Assembly (NCBI RefSeq): GCF_003385515.1
Contig: NZ_QNVT01000023.1
Span: 1-64,000, forward strand
Origin: Chryseobacterium pennae
GTDB taxonomy: Bacteria > Bacteroidota > Bacteroidia > Flavobacteriales > Weeksellaceae
Direction of reading: 5' to 3'
Length of the DNA stretch: 64,000 bases
The number at the start of each line of letters is the position of its first letter. Position 1 is the first letter of the stretch. The translations under genes and the position numbers were made by a program. The notes beneath the pieces are model-generated. The model was not told where the DNA came from. It did not search any database and saw only the letters and a list, made by a program, of their open reading frames with translations. Below are positions 49,508-59,297 of the stretch, one piece after another.

Positions 49508-52441
49508 ATGAAAAGACAATTAACCCTGCTTGGGATGCTTCTTATTACCGGAGTTGCCTTCGCACAGACTGACCGCCTTTGGTCTCAGGAAGTTTCAAGA
49601 ACAGATTCACAGCCTTTTGAAAACAAAACCAGCATTCGAAATCCCAAATTATTCAACCTGAATATCGATGGATTGAAGAATGCCCTTGCTAAAGCACCAA
49701 AGAGACTGGCAGTCGGCGAAAAATCAGAAGTCATCATTTCCTTTCCGAACTCTGATGGTAAAATGGAAAATTTCAAAGTAAAAGAAAATTCCAACTTCAC
49801 TCCCGAATTGGCAGCCAAATATCCAGACATTAAATCTTATGTTGGCCAAGGGCTTGAAGATCCTAATTCAACAGTGTATTTCAGTATTTCTCCACTAGGA
49901 CTGTCGTCTATGGAGATCTATGGTGATAAATCAGCTGTTTTTATTGAACCTTATTCAAAAGATCTTTCTACGTATGTTGTTTACAAAAAATCTGATAAAA
50001 ATGATGATCTTAGTAAATTTGAATGTACTGTAATAGATGTAGCTAAAAAAGGAGTATCTAATACCAGTATTGCAGCAAGACCTAACGCCGATGACGCTAA
50101 ATTAAGAACATTCAGACTGGCATTATCCTGTACAGGTGAATATACTACTTATTTTGGAGGAACAAAAGCTCAGGCACTGGCAGCAATGAACAACACAATG
50201 ACCCGTGTGAACGGTGTTTTTGAAAAAGATTTCGCGGCAAGAATGGTTCTTATTGCTAATAATGATGCTGTAATTTATACGAATGCTTCTACGGATCCTT
50301 ATTCTGCTTCATCCGGAATGAGCAGCTGGAATTCTCAGTTACAAAGTACACTTACTTCTGTTATTGGAGAAGCGAATTACGATATCGGACACTTATTCGG
50401 TGCTTCCGGAGGTGGAGGAAACGCAGGATGTATTGGCTGTATCTGTACCAATGGCTCAAAAGGAAGTGGCTATACTTCCCCTGCAGATTCAATTCCTTCA
50501 GGAGATAATTTTGATATCGATTATGTAGCTCATGAAATGGGCCATCAATTCGGTGGAAATCATACCTTTTCTCATGGAAATGAAGGCACAGGTGTGAATA
50601 TGGAACCGGGTTCAGGATCAACCATTATGGGATATGCAGGAATTACCAGCCAGGATGTTCAACCTCACTCCGATGCATTTTTCCATGCTGTAAGTATCCA
50701 ACAAATCACCAATAATATTAAAGCTAAAACCTGTTCAGTCAATACGAATACAGGAAATTCTATTCCAACAGCAAATGCAGGCTCGGACTATACAATTCCA
50801 AAAGGAACACCATTCGTATTAACCGGAACCGGAACAGATGCAGACGGAGATTCATTAACCTATATCTGGGAACAGATGGATAATGCTTCTTCTTCTCAAA
50901 CCGGAGCAAGCTCTGCTGCAAGCGCAACAAAAGCTTCAGGCCCCAACTTCAGATCATGGGCACCAACAACTGTTCCTACAAGATATTTCCCAAGAATGGC
51001 TTCTATCTTAGCTGGAGCAACCACAACAGCCGGTTCGGAAATTACTGTAGAAGCCCTTTCTTCAGTAGCAAGAACATTAAATTTCAGACTTACCACCCGT
51101 GACAACAAGACTGGAGGTTCAGGAAACAATTCAGATGATGCTGTAATTACAGTAAACAGTACTGCAGGGCCTTTTGCTGTGACGTCTCAAAACTCAGCAA
51201 CAACTTATACCGGCGGAAGTTCACAAACCGTAACATGGGATGTGGCAGGAACTACAGCTAATGGTGTAAATACGGCTAATGTAGATATTCTTTGGTCTAC
51301 AGACAGCGGGAATACATGGACTACTCTATTATCAGCAACTCCTAACGATGGTTCACAAGCTGTAACAATTCCTAATGCTTCTACCACTACAGGAAGACTT
51401 ATGGTAAAAGGTTCTAATCATATTTTCTTTGATGTAAATAATGCCAATATTTCTGTAAATGCAGGATCAGGAACCCCTGATACGGTTGCTCCTACAGCAC
51501 CTACCCTTGCAGCTTCAGGAACTACTTCTACAAGTACAAACCTTTCCTGGTCAGGTGCTACAGATAATGTAGGCGTTACAGGATATGATGTCTACATGGG
51601 AGCTTCATTAATCGGTTCTACAGCATCTACTACCTATACCGTAACAAGCTTAACTCCGTCCACTACCTATAGCTTCTCTGTAAAAGCAAAAGATGCAGCA
51701 GGTAATGCTTCCTCTTCAAGTAATACAGTGAATGTTACAACACTTGCCGGTGGCGGAACTGTTACTTACTGTTCAGCTTCAGCATCCAATACTGCTGATG
51801 AAAGAATAGGAAATGTGAAATTCGGGACTATCAATAATACTTCAACAGGAACAGCAGGATATGAAAACTTTACAACCGTTTCTACTAACGTAACGAAAGG
51901 AACTGCTTATACACTTTCTATCACTCCGGTTTGGACTTCTACGAAGTACAATGAGGCTTATGCTGTGTATATTGATTATAACGGAGATGGAGACTTTACA
52001 GACAGTGGTGAACTTGTATGGTCAAAAGCAGGTTCTACAACAACGCCTGTTACAGGATCAGTTACTATTCCATCAACAGCAACTCTTGGTTCAACAAGAA
52101 TGAGAGTGATGATGAAATACAGCTCTATTCCTACTTCATCTTGTGAAGCTTATACCTACGGACAAGTTGAAGATTACACTGTTAACATTGTTTCTTCAGG
52201 AAGAGGAGAACTTTCGAATACAAATAATCTGATTACAGATATCAAACTATACCCTAACCCTGTAAAAGATATTATGTATATCTCCAATACAACATCTGAA
52301 GAATATAAAATCTTTGATATGGGAGGAAAAGTAGTTAACTCAGGAAAACTTCAGAGAGGATCTGTGAATGTAAGCAACCTGATTAAAGGAGCTTATACCA
52401 TTCAGATCGGTGAAGTATCAAAACGATTTATTATAAATTAA
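49508..52441 (+). CDS. T9SS-secreted reprolysin-type metallopeptidase with FN3 and GEVED domains
   Basis: 977 residues. Signal peptide (ending GVAFAQ), prodomain to about 190, then a metzincin catalytic domain: HEMGHQFGGNH at 342-352 with three zinc histidines and the Met-turn STIMGYAG (Met374). A PKD-like domain starts about 420 (TIPKGTPFVLTGTGTDADGD). Residues about 660-755 are FN3, about 760-900 a GEVED domain, and 910-977 the T9SS type A sorting domain (KLYPNPVKDIMYI). It is the largest of three tandem paralogues and the only one with FN3 and GEVED. Confidence 0.93.
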   Translation: MKRQLTLLGMLLITGVAFAQTDRLWSQEVSRTDSQPFENKTSIRNPKLFNLNIDGLKNALAKAPKRLAVGEKSEVIISFPNSDGKMENFKVKENSNFTPELAAKYPDIKSYVGQGLEDPNSTVYFSISPLGLSSMEIYGDKSAVFIEPYSKDLSTYVVYKKSDKNDDLSKFECTVIDVAKKGVSNTSIAARPNADDAKLRTFRLALSCTGEYTTYFGGTKAQALAAMNNTMTRVNGVFEKDFAARMVLIANNDAVIYTNASTDPYSASSGMSSWNSQLQSTLTSVIGEANYDIGHLFGASGGGGNAGCIGCICTNGSKGSGYTSPADSIPSGDNFDIDYVAHEMGHQFGGNHTFSHGNEGTGVNMEPGSGSTIMGYAGITSQDVQPHSDAFFHAVSIQQITNNIKAKTCSVNTNTGNSIPTANAGSDYTIPKGTPFVLTGTGTDADGDSLTYIWEQMDNASSSQTGASSAASATKASGPNFRSWAPTTVPTRYFPRMASILAGATTTAGSEITVEALSSVARTLNFRLTTRDNKTGGSGNNSDDAVITVNSTAGPFAVTSQNSATTYTGGSSQTVTWDVAGTTANGVNTANVDILWSTDSGNTWTTLLSATPNDGSQAVTIPNASTTTGRLMVKGSNHIFFDVNNANISVNAGSGTPDTVAPTAPTLAASGTTSTSTNLSWSGATDNVGVTGYDVYMGASLIGSTASTTYTVTSLTPSTTYSFSVKAKDAAGNASSSSNTVNVTTLAGGGTVTYCSASASNTADERIGNVKFGTINNTSTGTAGYENFTTVSTNVTKGTAYTLSITPVWTSTKYNEAYAVYIDYNGDGDFTDSGELVWSKAGSTTTPVTGSVTIPSTATLGSTRMRVMMKYSSIPTSSCEAYTYGQVEDYTVNIVSSGRGELSNTNNLITDIKLYPNPVKDIMYISNTTSEEYKIFDMGGKVVNSGKLQRGSVNVSNLIKGAYTIQIGEVSKRFIIN

Positions 52442-52466
52442 TAACTATTAAAATTAAAATAACACA

Positions 52467-52500
52467 AAAGACTGTTCTACATGGAACAGTCTTTCTTTTT
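52467..52500 (+). terminator. Terminator after metallopeptidase 1
   Basis: AAAGACTGTTC (52467-52477) pairs with GAACAGTCTTT (52484-52494), then T-rich DNA. Confidence 0.85.
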
Positions 52501-52636
52501 ATCGCTGTTTTAATTGTTATTTTTCATTTAATCATAGAATCTATTGCTAATAATTGAAATTTCCTATGATAATTTTAAATTTTAAATAATCCTTTTTTCA
52601 TAGTTTTAAACAAGATAAATAAAATTACACTTTTAT

Positions 52637-54886
52637 ATGAAAAAACAATTATTGATGATGGGAATGCTTGTACTATCAGGTTTTTCCTTCGCACAGACAG
52701 ATCATCTATGGACTCAAGGGGTGGAAAGAAATTCTTCACCCGTTTTTGAAAACATGCTTAATATAAGAAGCCCGAAAATTCTCCAATTAAATATCAATGG
52801 GTTGAAAAATTCATTGGCAAGTGCTCCTAAAAGACTGACTGCTGGTGAAAAATCTCAAATTATCATTTCTTTCCCCAATGCGGAAGGTAAGATGGAAAAG
52901 TTTAAGGTGACAGAAAATTCAAATTTCCAGCCCGAACTGGCATCAAAGTACCCGGACATTAAGTCTTACATTGGAGAAGGTATAGAAAATCCTGACGCAA
53001 CAGTTTACTTTAGTATTTCCCCTTTAGGGCTTTCTTTTATGGAAATTTATGGGGATAAATCGGCCACTTTTATTGAACCTTATACTAAAGATTTATCTTC
53101 TTATGTGATTTATAAGAAATCTGATAGAAAAGATAACTTAAGTAAGTTTGAATGTACCGTACTAGAGTCAGCCCAAAAAGGAACTTCTTCAAAAATTGCT
53201 GCCAGAAATGCCAATGATTCAACACTGAGGACATTTAAATTAGCTCTTTCCTGTACAGGAGAATACACAACGTATTTCGGTGGAACGAAAGCACTGGCGT
53301 TAGCAGCGATGAACAATACTATGACCCGTGTAAACGGTATTTTTGAAAAAGATTTTTCAGCAAGAATGGTTATTATTGCTAATAATGATCAATTAATTTA
53401 TACCAACGCCTCTACAGACCCTTATTCAGACGCAAACGTAGGAACTGCTAAAATCAATGCTAATAACACCAAAGGCTGGAGTTTGCAATTACAAAATACG
53501 CTGACTGATGTTATAGGAAATAACGCCTATGACATTGGACATTTGTTCGGAGCCACAGGAGGCGGAGGCAATGCCGGATGTATTGGTTGCATTTGTGTAG
53601 ATGATACATCATCTACTTTAGATAAGAATAAAGGAAGCGGTTATACCTCTCCAGCAAATGCTATCCCTTCAGGTGATGCTTTTGATGTCGATTATGTAGC
53701 TCATGAAATGGGACATCAGTTCGGCGGCAATCACACCTTTTCTTTTGACAATGAAGGCACTGGAGTCAATATGGAGCCCGGATCAGGTTCTACCATCATG
53801 GGGTATGCAGGAATTACAGATCAGGATATTCAGCCTAATTCTGATGCATTTTTCCATGCTATAAGCATTCAGCAGATTACCAATAATATTAAAACGAAAA
53901 CATGTTCTGTAGATACATCTACAGGAAATTCAATTCCTACAGCCAATGCAGGATTAGATTATACCATTCCTAAAAGTACACCTTTTATGCTGACCGGATC
54001 GGGCACCGATGCAAATGGCGATTCCCTTACCTATATTTGGGAACAAATAGATAATGCTTCATCTACTCAAAAAGGGACTAGCTCTGCAGCCAGTGCTACA
54101 AAAAAATCAGGCCCTAATTTCAGATCATGGACGCCTACTACCTCACCTATAAGATACTTTCCAAGAATGGCTTCCATATTAACCGGAGCAACCACTACAG
54201 CAGGTTCAGAAATTACTGTTGAAGCGCTTTCTTCAGTAGCAAGAACATTAAACTTCAGACTTACTGTTCGTGATAACAGAGCTGGAGGATCTGGAAATAA
54301 TTCTGATGATACAAAGATTACAGTAAATGCCACTGCAGGTCCTTTCAATATTACTTCACAGAATAGTGCGGTTTCTTATGCTGGAGGAAGTACACAAACC
54401 ATTACCTGGAATGTGGCAGGAACTACTTCAAATGGTGTAAACACGGCCAATGTAGACATCCTTTGGTCGACTAATAATGGAAGCAGCTGGACTACTCTAC
54501 TGGCAGCAACCCCAAATGATGGTTCGCAGGCTGTAACAATCCCCAATGCTGCTACTACATCTGGAAGAATTATGGTAAAAGGAACCAATCATATTTTCTT
54601 TGATGTGAATAATGCCAATATCTCAGTAACTCCTAAGGCTATAAAACTTGTAGATAAAGAAGTATCAAGAGAAACATCAGCAGATATGAAACTATATCCA
54701 AATCCTGTGAAAGATGTTCTAACGATTTCAAATACAAATACTGAAGAATATAAAATCTTTGATATGTCCGGAAAACTGGTACACTCAGGAAAACTTCAAA
54801 GAGGCACAGCCAATGTAAGCAGCCTAATAAAAGGAGCCTATATGATTCAGATAGGAGAAACAACAAAACGATTCATTAAGGATTAA
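52637..54886 (+). CDS. T9SS-secreted reprolysin-type metallopeptidase (paralogue 2)
   Basis: 749 residues. Signal peptide MKKQLLMMGMLVLSGFSFAQ, prodomain, catalytic domain with HEMGHQFGGNHTF and STIMGYAGI, a cysteine-rich loop GGGGNAGCIGCIC before it, a PKD-like domain (TIPKSTPFMLTGSGTDANGD) and a C-terminal T9SS domain (MKLYPNPVKDVLTISN). It lacks FN3 and GEVED. Identity to its neighbours is high by eye over the prodomain and catalytic core. The substrate is unknown, probably extracellular protein. Confidence 0.93.
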   Translation: MKKQLLMMGMLVLSGFSFAQTDHLWTQGVERNSSPVFENMLNIRSPKILQLNINGLKNSLASAPKRLTAGEKSQIIISFPNAEGKMEKFKVTENSNFQPELASKYPDIKSYIGEGIENPDATVYFSISPLGLSFMEIYGDKSATFIEPYTKDLSSYVIYKKSDRKDNLSKFECTVLESAQKGTSSKIAARNANDSTLRTFKLALSCTGEYTTYFGGTKALALAAMNNTMTRVNGIFEKDFSARMVIIANNDQLIYTNASTDPYSDANVGTAKINANNTKGWSLQLQNTLTDVIGNNAYDIGHLFGATGGGGNAGCIGCICVDDTSSTLDKNKGSGYTSPANAIPSGDAFDVDYVAHEMGHQFGGNHTFSFDNEGTGVNMEPGSGSTIMGYAGITDQDIQPNSDAFFHAISIQQITNNIKTKTCSVDTSTGNSIPTANAGLDYTIPKSTPFMLTGSGTDANGDSLTYIWEQIDNASSTQKGTSSAASATKKSGPNFRSWTPTTSPIRYFPRMASILTGATTTAGSEITVEALSSVARTLNFRLTVRDNRAGGSGNNSDDTKITVNATAGPFNITSQNSAVSYAGGSTQTITWNVAGTTSNGVNTANVDILWSTNNGSSWTTLLAATPNDGSQAVTIPNAATTSGRIMVKGTNHIFFDVNNANISVTPKAIKLVDKEVSRETSADMKLYPNPVKDVLTISNTNTEEYKIFDMSGKLVHSGKLQRGTANVSSLIKGAYMIQIGETTKRFIKD

Positions 54887-54916
54887 TTGCCTTAATATAA
54901 AAAATTAAAAGATGTG

Positions 54917-54944
54917 AAACTGCTCTATTACAGAGCAGTTTTTT
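54917..54944 (+). terminator. Terminator after metallopeptidase 2
   Basis: AAACTGCTCT (54917-54926) pairs perfectly with AGAGCAGTTT (54932-54941). Confidence 0.85.
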
Positions 54945-55032
54945 ATTTGTTTATATTCAGTTAGTTATCTATTTTATCAAATTATTATTTTAAATTATTC
55001 TAAAGAAAAATAATATTTTAATAAAAATTTCT

Positions 55033-55040
55033 TAGTTTTG
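55033..55040 (+). promoter_or_regulatory. -7 box TAGTTTTG for metallopeptidase 3
   Basis: Exact TAnnTTTG match 24 nt before the ATG at 55065. It covers an upstream in-frame TTG (55038), which argues against that start. Confidence 0.6.
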
Positions 55041-55064
55041 AATGATCTAAAAAATCACGGCAAC

Positions 55065-57296
55065 ATGAAAAGACAATTATTAATGATGGGGATGCTAGTG
55101 TTATCAGGCATTTCTTTTGCGCAAACAGACCGTTTATGGTCTAAAAGGTCCCAGGAAAATTCTTCACCCGTTTTTGAAAATATGAAAAATATTGACAATC
55201 CGAGAATTTTCCATTTGGATATTAATGGATTAAAAAGCGCACTTACAAGAACACCAAAAAGAGCAACAGAAAAATCTTCAGTTATTATTTCTCTTCCTAA
55301 TTCAACAGGAAAGATGGAGCGTTTCAGGGTAACAGAAAATTCAAATTTCGATCCTGAATTAGCAGCCAAATATCCGGATATTAAATCTTATATTGGCCAG
55401 GGAATAGAAGATAAAACTTCTACGGTTTATTTCAGTATTTCTTCTTTAGGATTGTCTTCTATGGAAATTTATGGTGATAAATCAGCTGTTTTTATTGAAC
55501 CTTATGCCAAAGATCTTTCCACTTATGCTGTTTACAAAAGATCAGACAGAAAAAATGACCTGAATAATTTTGAATGCAAAGTTCTGGAATCTGCACAAAA
55601 GGGAACATCCAACGTGATCACAGCCAAAAATGCTGATGATGCTGTATTAAGAACATTCCGACTGGCATTATCCTGTACCGGGGAATATGCAAATTATTTT
55701 GGAGGAACCAAAGCCGATGCTTTAGCAGCCATGAATAATACCATGACCCGTGTCAATGGTATTTTTGAAAATGATTTTGCTGCAAGAATGGTTCTGATCC
55801 CTAATAATGACACAATTATTTATACTAATGCAAACAATGATCCTTACTCTCTATCCATAGAAATGTACAAATGGAACTTCGAGCTTATGAATGATCTGAA
55901 TTCAAAAATAGGTAATGAAAATTTTGACATCGGACATTTATTTGGAGCTACAGGAGGTGGTGGTGATGCAGGGTGTATAGGATGTATTTGCAGTAATGAC
56001 ATGTCTGTTGTTGTAAGTCAGGGCGTTAATACTCCTATCAATTATAAAGGAAGTGGCTATACATCTCCTTCCAGTGGAGGTCCTAAAGGTGATACTTTCG
56101 ACATTGATTTTGTAGCTCATGAAATGGGACATCAATTCGGAGGAAACCATACATGGTCCTACTCTACACAAAGCGATTTACAATCTGTTGAACCGGGCTC
56201 CGGATCTACAATTATGGGATATGCCGGAATTACAAGTTATGATGTTCAGCCTCACTCTGATACATTTTTCCATGCCATAAGCATTCAACAGATCACCAAT
56301 ACTATTAAATCTAAAACCTGTTCTGTAAATACACCTACAGGTAATTCAGTTCCTACAGCCAATGCAGGAGCAGATTACACTATTCCTAAAAGTACACCAT
56401 TTGTACTTACAGGCTCAGGAACTGATACAGATGGAGATTTACTTACCTATATCTGGGAACAGATGGATAAGGGAACTTCTTCTCAAACAGGAAGTAACTC
56501 TGCGGCCACATCAACAAAAACAAATGGGCCAACATTCAGATCATGGGTGCCCTCTGCTTCACCTGTAAGATATTTCCCTAAAATGACTACTATTTTAACA
56601 GGAGCAACAGAAACAATGGGATCAGAAATAAGAGTGGAGGCTTTATCTTCTGTTTCAAGAGATCTGAATTTCAGATTAACCGTAAGAGACAACAGATTAG
56701 GAGGAGCAGGAAACAATTCTGATGATGCAAAAATCAGAGTGAACGCTGTTGCGGGTCCTTTTATTATCACATCACAGAATGCTGCAGTATCTTATGTAGG
56801 AGGAACTTCACAAACAATAACCTGGAATGTGGCAGGCACAACCTCTAATAATATCAATGCTGCCAATGTAGATATCCTTTGGTCTACTGATAATGGAGAA
56901 ACCTGGACTACTTTATTGACAGGAACACCGAATGACGGTTCTGAACCAGTAGTAATCCCTAATGTTGCAACCAATTCGGGGAGATTCATGGTAAAAGGAA
57001 GCAATCATATCTTTTTTGATATCAATAACGCTGATATTTCTGTAACTGCCGGCGAGTTGTCTACCGCAGAGACTCAACTGAAAGATTCTGTAGAAATTAA
57101 GCTGTATCCAAACCCAGTGACGGATATCCTAACCCTTTCCAATACAAGGTCAGAAAGATATAAAATCTATGATATGTCCGGAAAACTGATCATGGAAGGT
57201 GCTCTTCAGAACGGAACAATCAATGTAAGCAGTCTGATCAAAGGAAATTATGTTATTCAAATTGAGAAATTCTCCAAGATGTTCATTAAAAAATAA
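55065..57296 (+). CDS. T9SS-secreted reprolysin-type metallopeptidase (paralogue 3)
   Basis: 743 residues from ATG 55065 (MKRQLLMMGMLVLSGISFAQ, the same signal peptide as its sisters); an earlier TTG at 55038 lies inside the promoter box. Same plan: prodomain, GGGGDAGCIGCIC loop, HEMGHQFGGNHTW zinc site, STIMGYAGI Met-turn, PKD-like domain and T9SS tail (IKLYPNPVTDILTLSN). The loop after the cysteines differs (MSVVVSQGVNTPIN), and NEGTGVNMEPG is replaced by SDLQSVEPG, so it is the most diverged copy near the active site. Confidence 0.92.
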   Translation: MKRQLLMMGMLVLSGISFAQTDRLWSKRSQENSSPVFENMKNIDNPRIFHLDINGLKSALTRTPKRATEKSSVIISLPNSTGKMERFRVTENSNFDPELAAKYPDIKSYIGQGIEDKTSTVYFSISSLGLSSMEIYGDKSAVFIEPYAKDLSTYAVYKRSDRKNDLNNFECKVLESAQKGTSNVITAKNADDAVLRTFRLALSCTGEYANYFGGTKADALAAMNNTMTRVNGIFENDFAARMVLIPNNDTIIYTNANNDPYSLSIEMYKWNFELMNDLNSKIGNENFDIGHLFGATGGGGDAGCIGCICSNDMSVVVSQGVNTPINYKGSGYTSPSSGGPKGDTFDIDFVAHEMGHQFGGNHTWSYSTQSDLQSVEPGSGSTIMGYAGITSYDVQPHSDTFFHAISIQQITNTIKSKTCSVNTPTGNSVPTANAGADYTIPKSTPFVLTGSGTDTDGDLLTYIWEQMDKGTSSQTGSNSAATSTKTNGPTFRSWVPSASPVRYFPKMTTILTGATETMGSEIRVEALSSVSRDLNFRLTVRDNRLGGAGNNSDDAKIRVNAVAGPFIITSQNAAVSYVGGTSQTITWNVAGTTSNNINAANVDILWSTDNGETWTTLLTGTPNDGSEPVVIPNVATNSGRFMVKGSNHIFFDINNADISVTAGELSTAETQLKDSVEIKLYPNPVTDILTLSNTRSERYKIYDMSGKLIMEGALQNGTINVSSLIKGNYVIQIEKFSKMFIKK

Positions 57297-57318
57297 CATA
57301 TTAAGAACACATTATTAT

Positions 57319-57357
57319 AAAATAAGCTACCTCATTTTTTGAAGTAGCTTATTTTTA
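57319..57357. terminator. Bidirectional terminator after metallopeptidase 3
   Basis: AAAATAAGCTAC (57319-57330) pairs with GTAGCTTATTTT (57344-57355). Confidence 0.83.
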
Positions 57358-57374
57358 TATCAGGTTATTAAAAA

Positions 57375-58142
57375 TTACAATTTTGTGGCAACAAAGATTT
57401 TCATTGGCCAATTAAGATTAAATGTCCCATCTTCTTGTTTTTGAACTCCCAATAATTCATGTGCTGCATTCAGGCAATCTTCAGGAGTTGTTGAAATCAT
57501 TGCGTGGAACTTGTATATAAAATCACCGATCTCTTCCTCTTTTTTAAACTTCCATTGTAACGGCAGATCATATATTTCAGGATTTGAGAATCCACTTATT
57601 GCACAAAGTGTTTCTGTAAAGCCATCACTCCAAAATGCGACTTCATGACCTGTCACACAATGTTTAGCAACATGTCTGTCAAAATAATCAGCTAATTTAG
57701 TAGATGACCATACATCACCAATTACCAACCTGCCATTTTTTTTCAGAATACGGGAAAAATTACCAAAGGCTTTTGTTTTATCAAAACAATGATGTAGTGC
57801 ACCAAAGCTCCAAACAGCATCAACTTTTTCTTCTGGAAGCGAAATATGATCTGCTCCCTCTTGTAAAACCTCAATATTTTCTTTCTTTAATCCTTTAACT
57901 CCATTAAGCTGATCGTCTGACGGGTCAGAAACAATAAGTTTCCCTGCAGGCAACATATCCGCCAATATTCCTGAAAAGAATCCACTTCCTGCACCTGCTT
58001 CCAGAATAACTTCATGAGATTGGGGAGCAAGATATTTTTTCATTACATATATATCACTTTCTCTTGCGTCGGGATAATCGTTAAGAGCCTGTTTGTACAT
58101 TTGTGATCTTAATCCATTAAATAAGATTTGATTTTCTTTCAT
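57375..58142 (-). CDS. Class I SAM-dependent methyltransferase
   Basis: 255 residues. Motif I is VILEAGAGSGFF (45-56), followed by IVSDPSDDQL (acidic residue for SAM ribose), DAVWSFGALHHCFD (motif for the UbiE/Methyltransf_11 group) and GRLVIGDVW. No membrane segment. The acceptor is unknown; the group includes quinone and small-molecule methyltransferases. It is an isolated gene, with an AACTGTT/AACAGTT hairpin in its upstream region (58184-58220). Confidence 0.88.
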   Translation of the reverse strand: MKENQILFNGLRSQMYKQALNDYPDARESDIYVMKKYLAPQSHEVILEAGAGSGFFSGILADMLPAGKLIVSDPSDDQLNGVKGLKKENIEVLQEGADHISLPEEKVDAVWSFGALHHCFDKTKAFGNFSRILKKNGRLVIGDVWSSTKLADYFDRHVAKHCVTGHEVAFWSDGFTETLCAISGFSNPEIYDLPLQWKFKKEEEIGDFIYKFHAMISTTPEDCLNAAHELLGVQKQEDGTFNLNWPMKIFVATKL

Positions 58143-58569
58143 AATATTTTTGTTGGTGTGTATGAGTAATTTTTAAATAAAAAAACTGTTCATAATTATT
58201 TATGTTTAATAAAAACAGTTCTATAGTTCCAAAAAACATCACATAATTCGTAATATAAATCTTATATATTAAAAATATACTATAAATTCATTTTTTTAAC
58301 TTAAATTTATCGCTCAAGACCAGTACCGTTACCAGTTTGTATTTAAAGGAGGCTTTCCATAGCTTTTCTTATGATGGATCATTCTATTCTTTTGATTCCT
58401 TTTTCCTTCATTTTAGAAGACAAGGTTCATTATATTAAATCAAATATTCTTTGATAAAGAAAACACCTGTACACTTGTAAAAGATAATCTATTCTATATA
58501 AGCATTGCTGTTGGCCTGCATCCCTGATAATACCTATTTAAATTTTTACATAATTTAATTTATATATAT
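58143..58569. other. Gene-free AT-rich spacer
   Basis: No gene recognised. AT-rich DNA between the divergent methyltransferase and TNT lipoprotein genes. It contains the AACTGTT/AACAGTT hairpin at 58184-58220 and a poly-TA stretch just before the ATG at 58570. No clear -7 box was found for either gene. Confidence 0.5.
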
Positions 58570-59283
58570 ATGAAACATTTATTTAAGTACATTTTATTTC
58601 TGGCCATGGCATCTTTTTCTATGGCCTGTAGCTCTGATGACAGAGAAGAAGAAATTATTATCCAGCCAAGCCCGGTAAAAATCATGTTTTTCAAAAATGC
58701 TGATGATTTTGCGACCACTTATGATCCGGACAATAAAGTAAACCAAACAATCAGGATGCGGGCATTTGACCTGTATAAACAGGGAAACTGGAAAGAGCTT
58801 GAAAAACTATTTCAGACTAATAACCTGAATAGCGGCTGGCCACCGGCAAACGGCGGTTACAATATTGTAGATGATGTTGCAATACAGGCCGGACAAAAAT
58901 ATGACAGATATAGTGGTGCCGTTGGAAGCTATAACGGAACCGGAAATCCAACGTTAGGCGGGAATTTTACCAGCCCAATCATCAATGGATATGTATATAC
59001 TTTCACAGAAAGGGCTTTAAACCAGCCTGAAAACAAATATGATTTCTATTATCAAATAGATGTCCTTAATGCATTACCTTTTAGATCTCAAACGGCAGAT
59101 ATTATTCCCTGGTTTAATCAAACCGGAAACGGAAAACAGACCATGTGGAAAATTCCCATTGACATTAATACCGGATTTCCGAAAACTTGGAATAAATTAG
59201 CAGAAGAAGGATATATTAAAATTACCATTAAAAAAAGCCCAAGTGGAAAATACCCTAACCTGGAAGGGACTGTGATCCAGTAA
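58570..59283 (+). CDS. TNT-domain (NAD glycohydrolase toxin-like) lipoprotein
   Basis: 237 residues. A lipoprotein signal ends at Cys20 (FSMAC then SSDD). From about 88 the sequence follows the tuberculosis-necrotizing-toxin pattern: W90-P-P, D112-R113-Y114, a GGNFTSP loop (130-136), F145-T-E-R148-A-L, a Y-rich strand, LP at 169-170, I-I-P-W-F-x-Q (178-184), G-x-G-x-Q (186-190) and a final EEGYIKITI. The arginines and glutamine correspond to those I recall as NAD-binding in the Mycobacterium toxin; the histidine of that toxin seems to be Tyr or Phe here. A CxxC protein follows after 14 nt. Confidence 0.75.
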   Translation: MKHLFKYILFLAMASFSMACSSDDREEEIIIQPSPVKIMFFKNADDFATTYDPDNKVNQTIRMRAFDLYKQGNWKELEKLFQTNNLNSGWPPANGGYNIVDDVAIQAGQKYDRYSGAVGSYNGTGNPTLGGNFTSPIINGYVYTFTERALNQPENKYDFYYQIDVLNALPFRSQTADIIPWFNQTGNGKQTMWKIPIDINTGFPKTWNKLAEEGYIKITIKKSPSGKYPNLEGTVIQ

Positions 59284-59297
59284 ACAATTAAGCTCAG

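Noticed and set aside
50361..51387. Minus-strand open frames inside the metallopeptidase genes
   Set aside because: They are antisense shadows recurring at the same place in all three paralogues because the sense strand is conserved.
55038..55064. Nine extra codons before metallopeptidase 3
   Set aside because: They begin with TTG inside the -7 box, and the two sister proteins begin at the position matching 55065.
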